Positions 57,249 through 64,000 of a stretch of DNA of 64,000 nt are shown piece by piece (position 1 is the stretch's first letter; the number at the start of each line of letters is the position of its first letter). Both the position numbers and the translations under genes were made by a program. Source of the DNA: Solobacterium sp. (GTDB taxonomy: Bacteria > Bacillota_I > Bacilli_A > Erysipelotrichales > Erysipelotrichaceae); contig JAILLA010000108.1 of assembly GCA_024693325.1 (NCBI GenBank), positions 107,794 through 171,793 of the forward strand. Direction: 5' to 3'. The notes beneath the pieces are model-generated. The model made no database searches. It had not been told where the DNA came from and worked only from the letters and a program-made list of their open reading frames with translations.

Positions 57249-58953
57249 GCTGGCTACAGCATATGTCCAGATCGTGCCATCTGCGGAAGGCATTGAAGGG
57301 AAGATTACTGAAGCACTTGAAAAAGAAACAAGCAGCGCAGGCGATAAAGCCGGGAAATCATTATCCTCTTCACTGGTAAAAGGTATTGCAACCGGAGCAG
57401 CTGCTGTAGGCGCTGCAGCTGCGTCATTGGTATCCTCAATAACAGGCAGCGCTGTGAAGGTTTCTGAGTATGGCGATAACATCGATAAGATGTCTCAGAA
57501 GATCGGCATCTCAGCTGAGTCCTACCAAAAGTGGGATTATGTCATGCAGAGAGCCGGAACCTCTGTAGACAATCTGAAGACAGGAATGAAGACACTGATC
57601 ACTGCAGCGGAATCAGGGTCTGATGCGTTTGATAAACTTGGGATCTCCCAGGAGCAAATCGCATCGATGTCCCAGGAAGAATTGCTGGAGAAAACGATCA
57701 AAAGTCTTGCCGACATGGAAGAAGGTGCTGAACGTACAGCACTGGCAACACAGCTGTTGGGTAAAGCCGGTATGGATTTAGGCCCGCTGCTTAACAGCGG
57801 ATCTGAAGCAATCATGGAACAGATGCAGATGGCTGAAGATTATGGCATGATCATGTCTGATGAGGCAGTGGCGGCATCTGCAGTATTCCAGGATTCATTA
57901 ACAACATTTAAAGGGACGATCGGTGGAATGAAGAATTCCATTTTTTCTGAGTTCCTTCCGTCAATGAGCACTGTCCTGGACGGTCTTGCAATGGTCTTTG
58001 CCGGGAACGGCGAAGGCATGGAACTGATCAGTGATGGTATTGATGGATTTATAGAGAAGATCGGCGAGATTACTCCGCATGTCCTGGAAATCGGCGGTGG
58101 AATTCTTTCGTCTTTGGCTAACGCGATTATTGAGCATCTTCCGGATCTTGTAGAGAGTACAACCGGGATAATCAATCAACTGATTACGGGGCTTACTGAA
58201 CATCTTCCGGAGATCGTGATTGCCGGAATTCAGATCCTTGTAGCCTTAGTACAGGGATTGGTGCAGGCAATTCCAGAGCTGGTAGCTGGCCTTGGCCAGG
58301 TTTTTATTTATCTGTTTAACACAATCAGACAGAATCTGCCGACAATGCTTTCCAGTGGTATGGAACTGCTCAGGAATCTGGGGAACGGTATTGTTCAGGC
58401 TATCCCGGTTGTAGTGTCCAAGATCCCAGAATTGATCAGTAAAATGATCCAAGCACTTAAGGGTGCGATTACGCAGTTCTTCAGCATCGGTGGAGAAATT
58501 ATGGCCGGCCTTGCCAAAGGTATTGCAAGCGGTATTTCTAACGTTGTAAAAGGTATCGGAGACGCAATCGGTAATGTGGTTGGTGCAGCCAAACAGAAAT
58601 TAGGTATTGCATCCCCGTCAAAGCTATTCAGGGATGAGATCGGCGAAAACATAATGCTCGGTATGGCAGAAGGTATCACCGGGAATATGAAAGCTGTAAC
58701 CAGTGCTTTGGATGAAGTTACGGATTATGCTGCAGCTGATATCCAGCAAGAGATTGCATTCAGAACCAATAGTTTCAATATGCCGGCATACAGTCCTGCG
58801 AATGATCTGAACCGCATTATGGAAAAACTGGATAATCTGAGCATCAATTCCACGGTGGTCCTGGATGGAGATACTGCCAAGCTGTTTAAGGTTGTCAAAC
58901 AGGAAGACAAAAAGTTCAAGACCAGGACTGGATCCAGCCGGTTCGCGTACTGA
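57232..58953 (+). CDS. Tail tape measure protein
   Basis: 573 residues, short for the family, which predicts a short tail of roughly 85-90 nm if the usual 1.5 angstrom per residue holds. The N-terminus is helical (IELATAYVQIVPSAEGIEGKI), several hydrophobic stretches follow (KGIATGAAAVGAAAASLVSS and about 280-400 with repeated HLPEI/IPEL helices), and IASPSKLFRDEIGENIMLGMAEGI is the typical tape measure end motif. It sets tail length and may help DNA cross the membrane. Confidence 0.93.
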   Translation: MASGIELATAYVQIVPSAEGIEGKITEALEKETSSAGDKAGKSLSSSLVKGIATGAAAVGAAAASLVSSITGSAVKVSEYGDNIDKMSQKIGISAESYQKWDYVMQRAGTSVDNLKTGMKTLITAAESGSDAFDKLGISQEQIASMSQEELLEKTIKSLADMEEGAERTALATQLLGKAGMDLGPLLNSGSEAIMEQMQMAEDYGMIMSDEAVAASAVFQDSLTTFKGTIGGMKNSIFSEFLPSMSTVLDGLAMVFAGNGEGMELISDGIDGFIEKIGEITPHVLEIGGGILSSLANAIIEHLPDLVESTTGIINQLITGLTEHLPEIVIAGIQILVALVQGLVQAIPELVAGLGQVFIYLFNTIRQNLPTMLSSGMELLRNLGNGIVQAIPVVVSKIPELISKMIQALKGAITQFFSIGGEIMAGLAKGIASGISNVVKGIGDAIGNVVGAAKQKLGIASPSKLFRDEIGENIMLGMAEGITGNMKAVTSALDEVTDYAAADIQQEIAFRTNSFNMPAYSPANDLNRIMEKLDNLSINSTVVLDGDTAKLFKVVKQEDKKFKTRTGSSRFAY

Positions 58954-58970
58954 TGAAGAGGTGATCGGAT

Positions 58971-59351
58971 ATGGCAAATATTGTTTTGTTTAAGATCGGA
59001 AATACAGATCTGACAGATTATCTCGATATCCAGGGATATAACGTGAATAAGACTGAAGAGTTCAGTGAGTGGATAGATGCAAATTATATCCATCACCGGA
59101 ATGTCGTCAGAACACGTCTGTCCGGCAGATTAAAACTTGGCTTTAAAAGTACTGCTGCAGTCACAAACTTCCTAAACGTGTTGGATTCGAATGTACAGCC
59201 GGGTAATTATTATCCGGCTTCTGTTTTTGCAAATAACGACAACACTCTGCATACAGCCAATGTTTTCCTGGACGGAGTTGCAGAAATCAAAAGAGACCTG
59301 GTAAATAACCGGGTCTGGCATGAATACGAAATAGATCTGGAAGAGAGGTGA
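58971..59351 (+). CDS. Tail protein of unknown function (126 aa)
   Basis: Mixed alpha/beta protein (VLFKIGNTDLTDYLDIQGYNVNKTEEFSEWID). It lies between tape measure and hub, where many siphophages carry the distal tail protein or a small accessory. No motif is decisive. AAGAGGTGATCGG precedes the ATG. Confidence 0.7.
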   Translation: MANIVLFKIGNTDLTDYLDIQGYNVNKTEEFSEWIDANYIHHRNVVRTRLSGRLKLGFKSTAAVTNFLNVLDSNVQPGNYYPASVFANNDNTLHTANVFLDGVAEIKRDLVNNRVWHEYEIDLEER

Positions 59352-59358
59352 TCCGGAG

Positions 59359-61116
59359 ATGTTGAATATTCCGGTAGAAATACAGGAACTGATAAAAACC
59401 GATGGGGTAAAAAAGAACTTCCGGGTACACTTTCCTAATGGAGAAAGAGCAGATATTACAAATGAAAATATAGCATCTGAATCAGTGTCCTTTACTGAAT
59501 CTGTATGCAGTTCTGACATTTTTCGTTTCGGCGGTGCAGAGGCATCTGAGATCCAGTTTGAAATGGTTGGTATTGAGAACATTATCGGCATGATGATTGA
59601 GTGCTCAATGGAATATGCTGTACCGGCAAATATGCAGGCAACATACGGAGAATGGTATTCAGTGCTCTACGGTACATTTACTGTCACTTCCTGCCCGAGG
59701 AATCACGAGGATATGACACACAGGAAGGTGCAGGCAGTAAGCAGGACGAGCATTACGAATGATGAGTTGATGCCACAGGTTGAACAAGGCAAGTTGAATA
59801 TCAAGCATTTTGCCAAAGACGATTACGAACCAAATGTGAAATATCTGTTGGGATCTGTGAATGGCATAACAGATGAATATACAACAACATTCATAGGGAA
59901 TCAGGACACTATTTCAAGCCAAATAACAGGTACGCAATCACGTGTTATCGCAAAGGTGGCTAACACAATGTACTACGCAATATTCAATTACAAATGTAAA
60001 TATGTTGATGTTGAGAATTGCCTGTACACGCTCACAGGAGAGTACGATGACTCTGTAGACAGATATTTGGACTCAGTCATAGCAAGCCTTACTAATCCTA
60101 CGGTATATGATACGAACATTGAATTTCTCAAGACCTTAACATGTCTCAACATTGGGTCACAAGTACCTTATAACATATATAAAGGGAACTTGTGGTTTCG
60201 TGATTTCAAGCACTTGCAGCACTGTTATCCATACATGAATATGGAACATTATGACAATTTTTGGATACCAGTCGAAGTCACTGTTGAAATTCGCAAGAAT
60301 TACACTGGTGGAGAATTGGTTAGCACGTACACTGGAAATCCTTTTCCGACATTCTCTATCAGCAAACACACAACAGTAGACGATTTCCCTTTAACTTTGG
60401 CAATCAACCACACACTGGAAACGAGTCTTGATTCAGGCATAAAGATGTATTCCTTCGCCAATGCCTACACAATGGCAGACATAGTCATAGGATATGCTGA
60501 ACTGTTTGCAGGATTCAACAGACGAAACAGAGACGGATCTAGCAGTGTGATCCGATTCAACAACACCAATCCCTATCCTCTCACAGCATCCGATGTTGAA
60601 GGACAGGCGTGGTGGGATGAATACGACATTGCCGATATCGGCAGTATCAAATACTGCTGGACTGATGGCAAGGGAGACAATGAAGGCGAGTACACATGGA
60701 ATCCTGATGGCAGTGTTTATGACATGACCGACAATGGTCTGTTTAAAAGCATCAAGCTGCGAATCAAGACAGTGAATGCCTTGGACAAGATGACAGATCC
60801 AACAATGTATTATGTCTACAGTGGAAACTGGTACGCATACAATGGAACAGAATTTGTTCAGATGGGCGAGTATGAATCCAAATCATCCATTATCGAACAC
60901 ATGTTGGACACATTCTTCCTGCCGTATGCCGACATCCACTTCGCACCAATCGACATGAACATCAGAGGACTTCCATTCCTGCAATGCGGTGATGCAATCA
61001 CATTCACAGCTGCAGATGGTACAGTCATTCAGTCCTACATTCTGAATCACACTTTCTCCGGTATTCAGCACATAACTGAAAACCTGGACACAGTACAAGG
61101 TGAGGTGCTTGCATGA
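59359..61116 (+). CDS. Tail hub / baseplate protein
   Basis: 585 residues. The start LNIPVEIQELIKTDGVKKNFRVHFPNGERADITNENI-like text and the end LPFLQCGDAITFTAADGTVIQSY are those of Gram-positive siphophage tail-hub proteins that lie at the tail tip. No peptidase or lysozyme motif is visible. The middle part (about 59,800-60,500) differs in codon choice from the ends, so it may have been exchanged between phages. The role is inferred from position and end motifs. Confidence 0.7.
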   Translation: MLNIPVEIQELIKTDGVKKNFRVHFPNGERADITNENIASESVSFTESVCSSDIFRFGGAEASEIQFEMVGIENIIGMMIECSMEYAVPANMQATYGEWYSVLYGTFTVTSCPRNHEDMTHRKVQAVSRTSITNDELMPQVEQGKLNIKHFAKDDYEPNVKYLLGSVNGITDEYTTTFIGNQDTISSQITGTQSRVIAKVANTMYYAIFNYKCKYVDVENCLYTLTGEYDDSVDRYLDSVIASLTNPTVYDTNIEFLKTLTCLNIGSQVPYNIYKGNLWFRDFKHLQHCYPYMNMEHYDNFWIPVEVTVEIRKNYTGGELVSTYTGNPFPTFSISKHTTVDDFPLTLAINHTLETSLDSGIKMYSFANAYTMADIVIGYAELFAGFNRRNRDGSSSVIRFNNTNPYPLTASDVEGQAWWDEYDIADIGSIKYCWTDGKGDNEGEYTWNPDGSVYDMTDNGLFKSIKLRIKTVNALDKMTDPTMYYVYSGNWYAYNGTEFVQMGEYESKSSIIEHMLDTFFLPYADIHFAPIDMNIRGLPFLQCGDAITFTAADGTVIQSYILNHTFSGIQHITENLDTVQGEVLA

Positions 61117-61481
61117 CGGAAAGAAAAATGCTTTATGGAAAATCTGCCGACACCTTCCAGTCAATGGTAGAAGGGATGGAATTGGTTGAGTCAGGTCATC
61201 TTGTTGGTGCTGACAGTGAAAGCACAACTATAAACATGTCGAACTATTTCATTCTGTTGCTGTTCTGCCGAGAAATCACTGTATCATCAGGCAATGGATC
61301 AGGAGCGCAGATATATATGCTCACTAAGCAGTTCAGCAGTGGGTCGGTGTATGGTACTTCAAACGTATACGAATCCTCGACTGGTCATGTGACTGTGACA
61401 AAAGGAACGGATGATACAGTGACCATTGCACCATCAGGAACAGGATACGATGTGTATTACGCATTGTATGCAGTTATGTAA
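61113..61481 (+). CDS. Small tail-tip protein (122 aa)
   Basis: Overlaps the hub gene by 4 bases. The second half is Ser/Gly/Thr-rich and beta-like (VYESSTGHVTVTKGTDDTVTIAPSG). No family recognised; likely part of the tail tip. Confidence 0.55.
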   Translation: MTERKMLYGKSADTFQSMVEGMELVESGHLVGADSESTTINMSNYFILLLFCREITVSSGNGSGAQIYMLTKQFSSGSVYGTSNVYESSTGHVTVTKGTDDTVTIAPSGTGYDVYYALYAVM

Positions 61482-61499
61482 TTTAGGAGGGCAATCTGT

Positions 61500-61817
61500 A
61501 TGAGACGAGGAACAACACCAACTCTTGAACTGACGCTGACAGGTGTTGATGCGATTGCTTCGGACACTCTGTATGTCACGCTCAAACAGAGTCAGAGAGA
61601 GATCACAAAGACAAATGATGATCTGTCGATTGAAGCCGGTGAAACCGAATCTGTGATCAATCTCTACCTTTCGCAGCAGGAAACACTGTCGCTCCGGAAA
61701 GGAACGTGCGAGATCCAGGTCAGAGGTATCAATGCACTTGGCGATGCCTGGGCATCTGATATAGCAACGATCAACATCAAAGAGATCCTCAGAGATGGGG
61801 TGATCACATATGATTAG
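61500..61817 (+). CDS. Baseplate upper protein-like N-terminal domain protein (105 aa)
   Basis: RRGTTPTLELTLTGVDAI and TLYVTLKQSQREITK followed by INLYLSQQETLSLRKGTCEIQVRG form the Ig-like domain known from the N-terminus of BppU-type baseplate proteins. Here it stands alone. GGAGG lies 9 bases upstream. Confidence 0.65.
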   Translation: MRRGTTPTLELTLTGVDAIASDTLYVTLKQSQREITKTNDDLSIEAGETESVINLYLSQQETLSLRKGTCEIQVRGINALGDAWASDIATINIKEILRDGVITYD

Positions 61818-62097
61818 ACTTACGGTCAGACAGACTGACTGTGTCAATTTATCGGTGCACCAGAGGAATTGCATACCGATCAGTATTGAAGGGTATCAGA
61901 GCCACAGGATCACACCGGAAGTGTATAGGGGTGACTATGATGTCACCTCTTTTGTTGCGCAACCATTGCTGACGACATCGCTTGTGCTGCCAACAAATGA
62001 AAAGTACATGATCGATGATGTGACCGTTTACTCTGTTCCAACAAGAGAAGAGTATAACGAAGCTGGAGGTGTCACATTTACGATAGGAGGATCATGA
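61810..62097 (+). CDS. Small tail protein (95 aa)
   Basis: Overlaps the preceding gene by 8 bases; beta-rich, with a middle segment YDVTSFVAQPLLTTSLVLPTNEKYMIDDVTVYSV that resembles segments of tail fibre proteins. Function unknown; the linked order suggests a baseplate or fibre adaptor. Confidence 0.55.
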   Translation: MIRLTVRQTDCVNLSVHQRNCIPISIEGYQSHRITPEVYRGDYDVTSFVAQPLLTTSLVLPTNEKYMIDDVTVYSVPTREEYNEAGGVTFTIGGS

Positions 62098-62098
62098 T

Positions 62099-63796
62099 AT
62101 GGCTGTAAACAAAGTGGTATATGGTAATCAGACATTGATTGATCTGAGTACCGACACAGTAGCATCTTCAGATGATATTTTGCTTGGGAAAGTAGGTCAT
62201 TTGAGAGATGGCTCAGTGGTCACAGGTACTGCCAGTGGTGGCGATCAACACGGCACAATTTGGCAGGACGGACAGGGATACGTTCACTTGGATGATGAAA
62301 GTGGAATTGCTTTGCAATCCAAGACAGCAAATCCAACCGAGTCACAACAGGTCATCGAAGCCGATGAAGGATATTACGCACTGGATAAAGTAACAGTCGG
62401 AGCAATCAGTTCGTCATATGTTGGCAGTGGGGTATCACGGAGAAGTTCTTCTGACTTAACTGTCAGTGGGGCAACTGTTACTGCTCCTGCAGGATATTAT
62501 TCAGCACAGGCGAGTAAATCTGTGGCTACTGGTACGGCAGGAACACCGACAGCAACGAAGGGAACTGTCAGTAATCATGCTGTTACTGTAACACCTTCCG
62601 TAACAAATACCACAGGGTATATTAGTGGTGGAACGAAGACAGGTACAGGAGTGTCGGTTTCGGCATCTGAGTTAGTAAGTGGAACATATTCTGTTACCTC
62701 AAGTGGAACGAAGGATGTTACCAATTATGCATCGGCATCCGTTCCTGCAGGAACTGAGGGTACACCGACAGCCACAAAGGGAAGTGTGAGTAATCACTCT
62801 GTCAGCGTGACACCTAGTGTGACTAACACAGGTGGTTATATTAGCGGTACAACAAAAACAGGAACTGCGGTCACTGTTACTGCGAGTGAACTTGTCAGTG
62901 GCACAAAGTCTATTACTCAAAATGGCACAGGCATAGACGTTACGACATATGCCAGTGTTGATGTCACTGTGTCAAACATACTTGATGTGGTTTTTACACG
63001 CACAGGAAGTGGTGCTAATCTCACGTTAACTCCTAATGTGACGTTTGCTTCTGCAAAAGCCGTGCTTGATGCTGGTGGTGCGTTAAGGATGAACACCAGT
63101 CTAGGCTGGGATGAACCATACATGGCTTATTATTATGCCAATTCTGAAATCACTATCAATTATTATGACAGACTAGATGGTTATGACCGAGCATATTTAT
63201 GGGATAGTGAAGTCTTGTTCAATTACGCAAATGTTCCCATTATGGAAATCCCTACAGCGACAAAAAACATCACTCAGAACGGCACTGGTATAGACGTTTT
63301 GAATTATGCGAGTGTGAATGTTGCTGTTCCTACTGGGGCAAGCAATGTTGTCTTTGGAACATTCACACCCACTGAAATCGGCACGCTTACGGTCAATATT
63401 CCTTATACTGGTAATGGATATCCAATCGCAGGATACGTTACTGTTTCTGGTGGTTATAAGGGCAATAACACTGATTGGAACGATTTAATTCACAAGTATG
63501 CCATTGGTGTGTGGGGATTTATCAAGGGTAATCCGAATATTGCTCCATCATATAACGGAACTGTAAACGATACATCAGTGATGTATTATACGGGCAAGGG
63601 GAGTACCTCTGTACCAACAACTTACACCACTAGCGGTGGTGAATACTCTCCGTTTTATTCGTCTTCAAATACATCGTATTGGTATCGGTGTATAACACTA
63701 AAAAATAAAAATACACTTGAGGCGCGAATTAACGGAACAAATTACTGTCTAATAAAAGATTTTACCTACGATTACTGCATCGTGTATTCAGAATAG
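62099..63796 (+). CDS. Tail fibre / receptor-binding protein with repeats
   Basis: 565 residues. Residues 1-140 look like the tail-attachment part. Two copies of a 73-residue beta-repeat follow (from GTPTATKG at 148 and 221). Short modules SITQNGTGIDVTTYASVDV (about 271) and NITQNGTGIDVLNYASVNV (about 387) recur, a common fibre pattern. The C-terminal 170 residues are Tyr/Ser/Thr/Asn-rich and AT-rich in DNA (near 38% G+C in 63481-63540), so the tip was probably acquired separately and should bind the host surface. Confidence 0.8.
   Translation: MAVNKVVYGNQTLIDLSTDTVASSDDILLGKVGHLRDGSVVTGTASGGDQHGTIWQDGQGYVHLDDESGIALQSKTANPTESQQVIEADEGYYALDKVTVGAISSSYVGSGVSRRSSSDLTVSGATVTAPAGYYSAQASKSVATGTAGTPTATKGTVSNHAVTVTPSVTNTTGYISGGTKTGTGVSVSASELVSGTYSVTSSGTKDVTNYASASVPAGTEGTPTATKGSVSNHSVSVTPSVTNTGGYISGTTKTGTAVTVTASELVSGTKSITQNGTGIDVTTYASVDVTVSNILDVVFTRTGSGANLTLTPNVTFASAKAVLDAGGALRMNTSLGWDEPYMAYYYANSEITINYYDRLDGYDRAYLWDSEVLFNYANVPIMEIPTATKNITQNGTGIDVLNYASVNVAVPTGASNVVFGTFTPTEIGTLTVNIPYTGNGYPIAGYVTVSGGYKGNNTDWNDLIHKYAIGVWGFIKGNPNIAPSYNGTVNDTSVMYYTGKGSTSVPTTYTTSGGEYSPFYSSSNTSYWYRCITLKNKNTLEARINGTNYCLIKDFTYDYCIVYSE
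62540..62975 (+). repeat. Two 219-base repeats in the fibre gene
   Basis: The units begin near 62540 and 62759 and are similar but not identical in DNA (for example GGAACACCGACAGC against GGTACACCGACAGC). Unequal crossing over between them could change fibre length. Confidence 0.6.
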
Positions 63797-63805
63797 GAGT
63801 AGCAT

Positions 63806-63901
63806 ATGACAGACACTTTAGACATTTTCGGCAAACGCTATAACAATGTGACTGGCATCATTGTTAGCGCTCAGTTAAACGGTCCGCTCAGCGTTCATTA
63901 A
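63806..63901 (+). pseudogene. Truncated tail gene cut by a putative IS end
   Basis: AGGAG lies 6 bases before an ATG that opens MTDTLDIFGKRYNNVTGII, a start typical of small phage tail/fibre proteins. From 63862 the DNA changes to a repetitive pattern and the frame stops at 63901 after 31 codons. It is probably the beginning of a longer gene interrupted by an insertion. Confidence 0.5.
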
Positions 63902-64000
63902 AATGGGCCAATATGCGCTCATCTAAAACGACCACTCATGAAAAACGGCCATTACATAAGTTCTTCATTTCCCATTACACTGTTGTAGACCAATACATCA
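63862..64000. mobile_element. Putative left end of an IS21-family insertion sequence
   Basis: From TGTTAGCGCTCAG on, the sequence holds degenerate repeats of the type GGNCC or CGRCC followed by CTCAT (near 63880, 63904, 63928, 63945). Multiple such end repeats are typical of IS21 elements, which start with TG and carry istA/istB. The transposase genes would lie beyond the window. Confidence 0.4.

Larger units (their letters stand above)
35141..64000. mobile_element. Siphovirus-like prophage, left part
   Basis: From the integrase-proximal repeat to the window end, all genes are of phage type: integrase, repressor and Cro, recombination and replication, RusA, HNH, portal, terminase, capsid, tail tube, tape measure, hub and fibre. 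Lysis genes and the right attachment site are not seen, so the element continues outside the window. The left border lies between 34,982 and 35,167; the exact core cannot be fixed without the other end. Confidence 0.92.

Noticed and set aside
62540..62975. CRISPR array or diversity-generating retroelement
   Set aside because: The repeats are 219-base in-frame protein repeats without spacers, and no reverse transcriptase or template copy is visible.

Overview
The window comes from a low-to-mid G+C Gram-positive bacterium (Bacillota). The style is fermentative: pyruvate kinase, phosphate acetyltransferase, a D-lactate dehydrogenase, 6-phospho-beta-glucosidase and PTS components, with AGGAGG-type ribosome binding sites throughout and the standard code (TGA is stop). 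Erysipelotrichaceae would fit, but that assignment is inference; no rRNA or tRNA is present to test it.

Positions 1 to about 35,000 are host chromosome, mostly single genes and short operons closed by clear intrinsic terminators. In order: a partial phosphoribosyltransferase; a self-regulated HTH/membrane-protein pair; pyk; a flavoprotein; corA; a HAD phosphatase; pta; an acyl-CoA ligase with an E2-like acyltransferase; a GH1 beta-glucosidase; an HPr domain fused to D-lactate dehydrogenase; aldo/keto reductase, MBL hydrolase and EamA exporter; plsY and xpt; a beta-helix lipoprotein; a trkA / kdpD-like / kdpE-like potassium signalling operon; an M20 peptidase; MATE plus nitroreductase; ogt; a GH1 6-phospho-beta-glucosidase; a DUF3842 gene; larC; a ROK kinase; an operon of metallophosphoesterase, unknown protein, patatin and YbaK-type deacylase; alr and a tyrosine phosphatase.

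Positions about 35,100 to 64,000 are the left part of a siphovirus-like prophage; its right end lies outside the window. It starts with a tyrosine integrase whose 3' end abuts a tandem 12-bp repeat. A lysogeny module follows (NYN-domain protein, CI-like repressor) facing a Cro-like gene across a lambda-style control region with repeated 15-bp operators. Early genes then encode an SMC-like ATPase, a Sak4-type ATPase, a DUF669 protein, a DEAD-box helicase and a primase-helicase, followed by palindromic repeats that look like a replication origin, then RusA, several very small proteins and a DUF1492-like late regulator. The late genes run HNH, portal, minor head, TerL, scaffold, capsid, connectors, tail tube, frameshifted tail chaperones, tape measure, hub and fibre. 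The last 140 bases look like the terminus of an IS21-type insertion sequence that cuts a tail gene.

The strongest candidates for something new are: (1) the phage minor head protein with an AT-rich, polymorphic-toxin-like C-terminus and an adjacent small immunity-like gene; (2) the HPr-D-lactate dehydrogenase fusion with His15 kept and Ser46 replaced by Asn; (3) the NYN-domain gene with its own promoter, two palindromes and a hairpin leader; (4) the iteron cluster after the primase-helicase.
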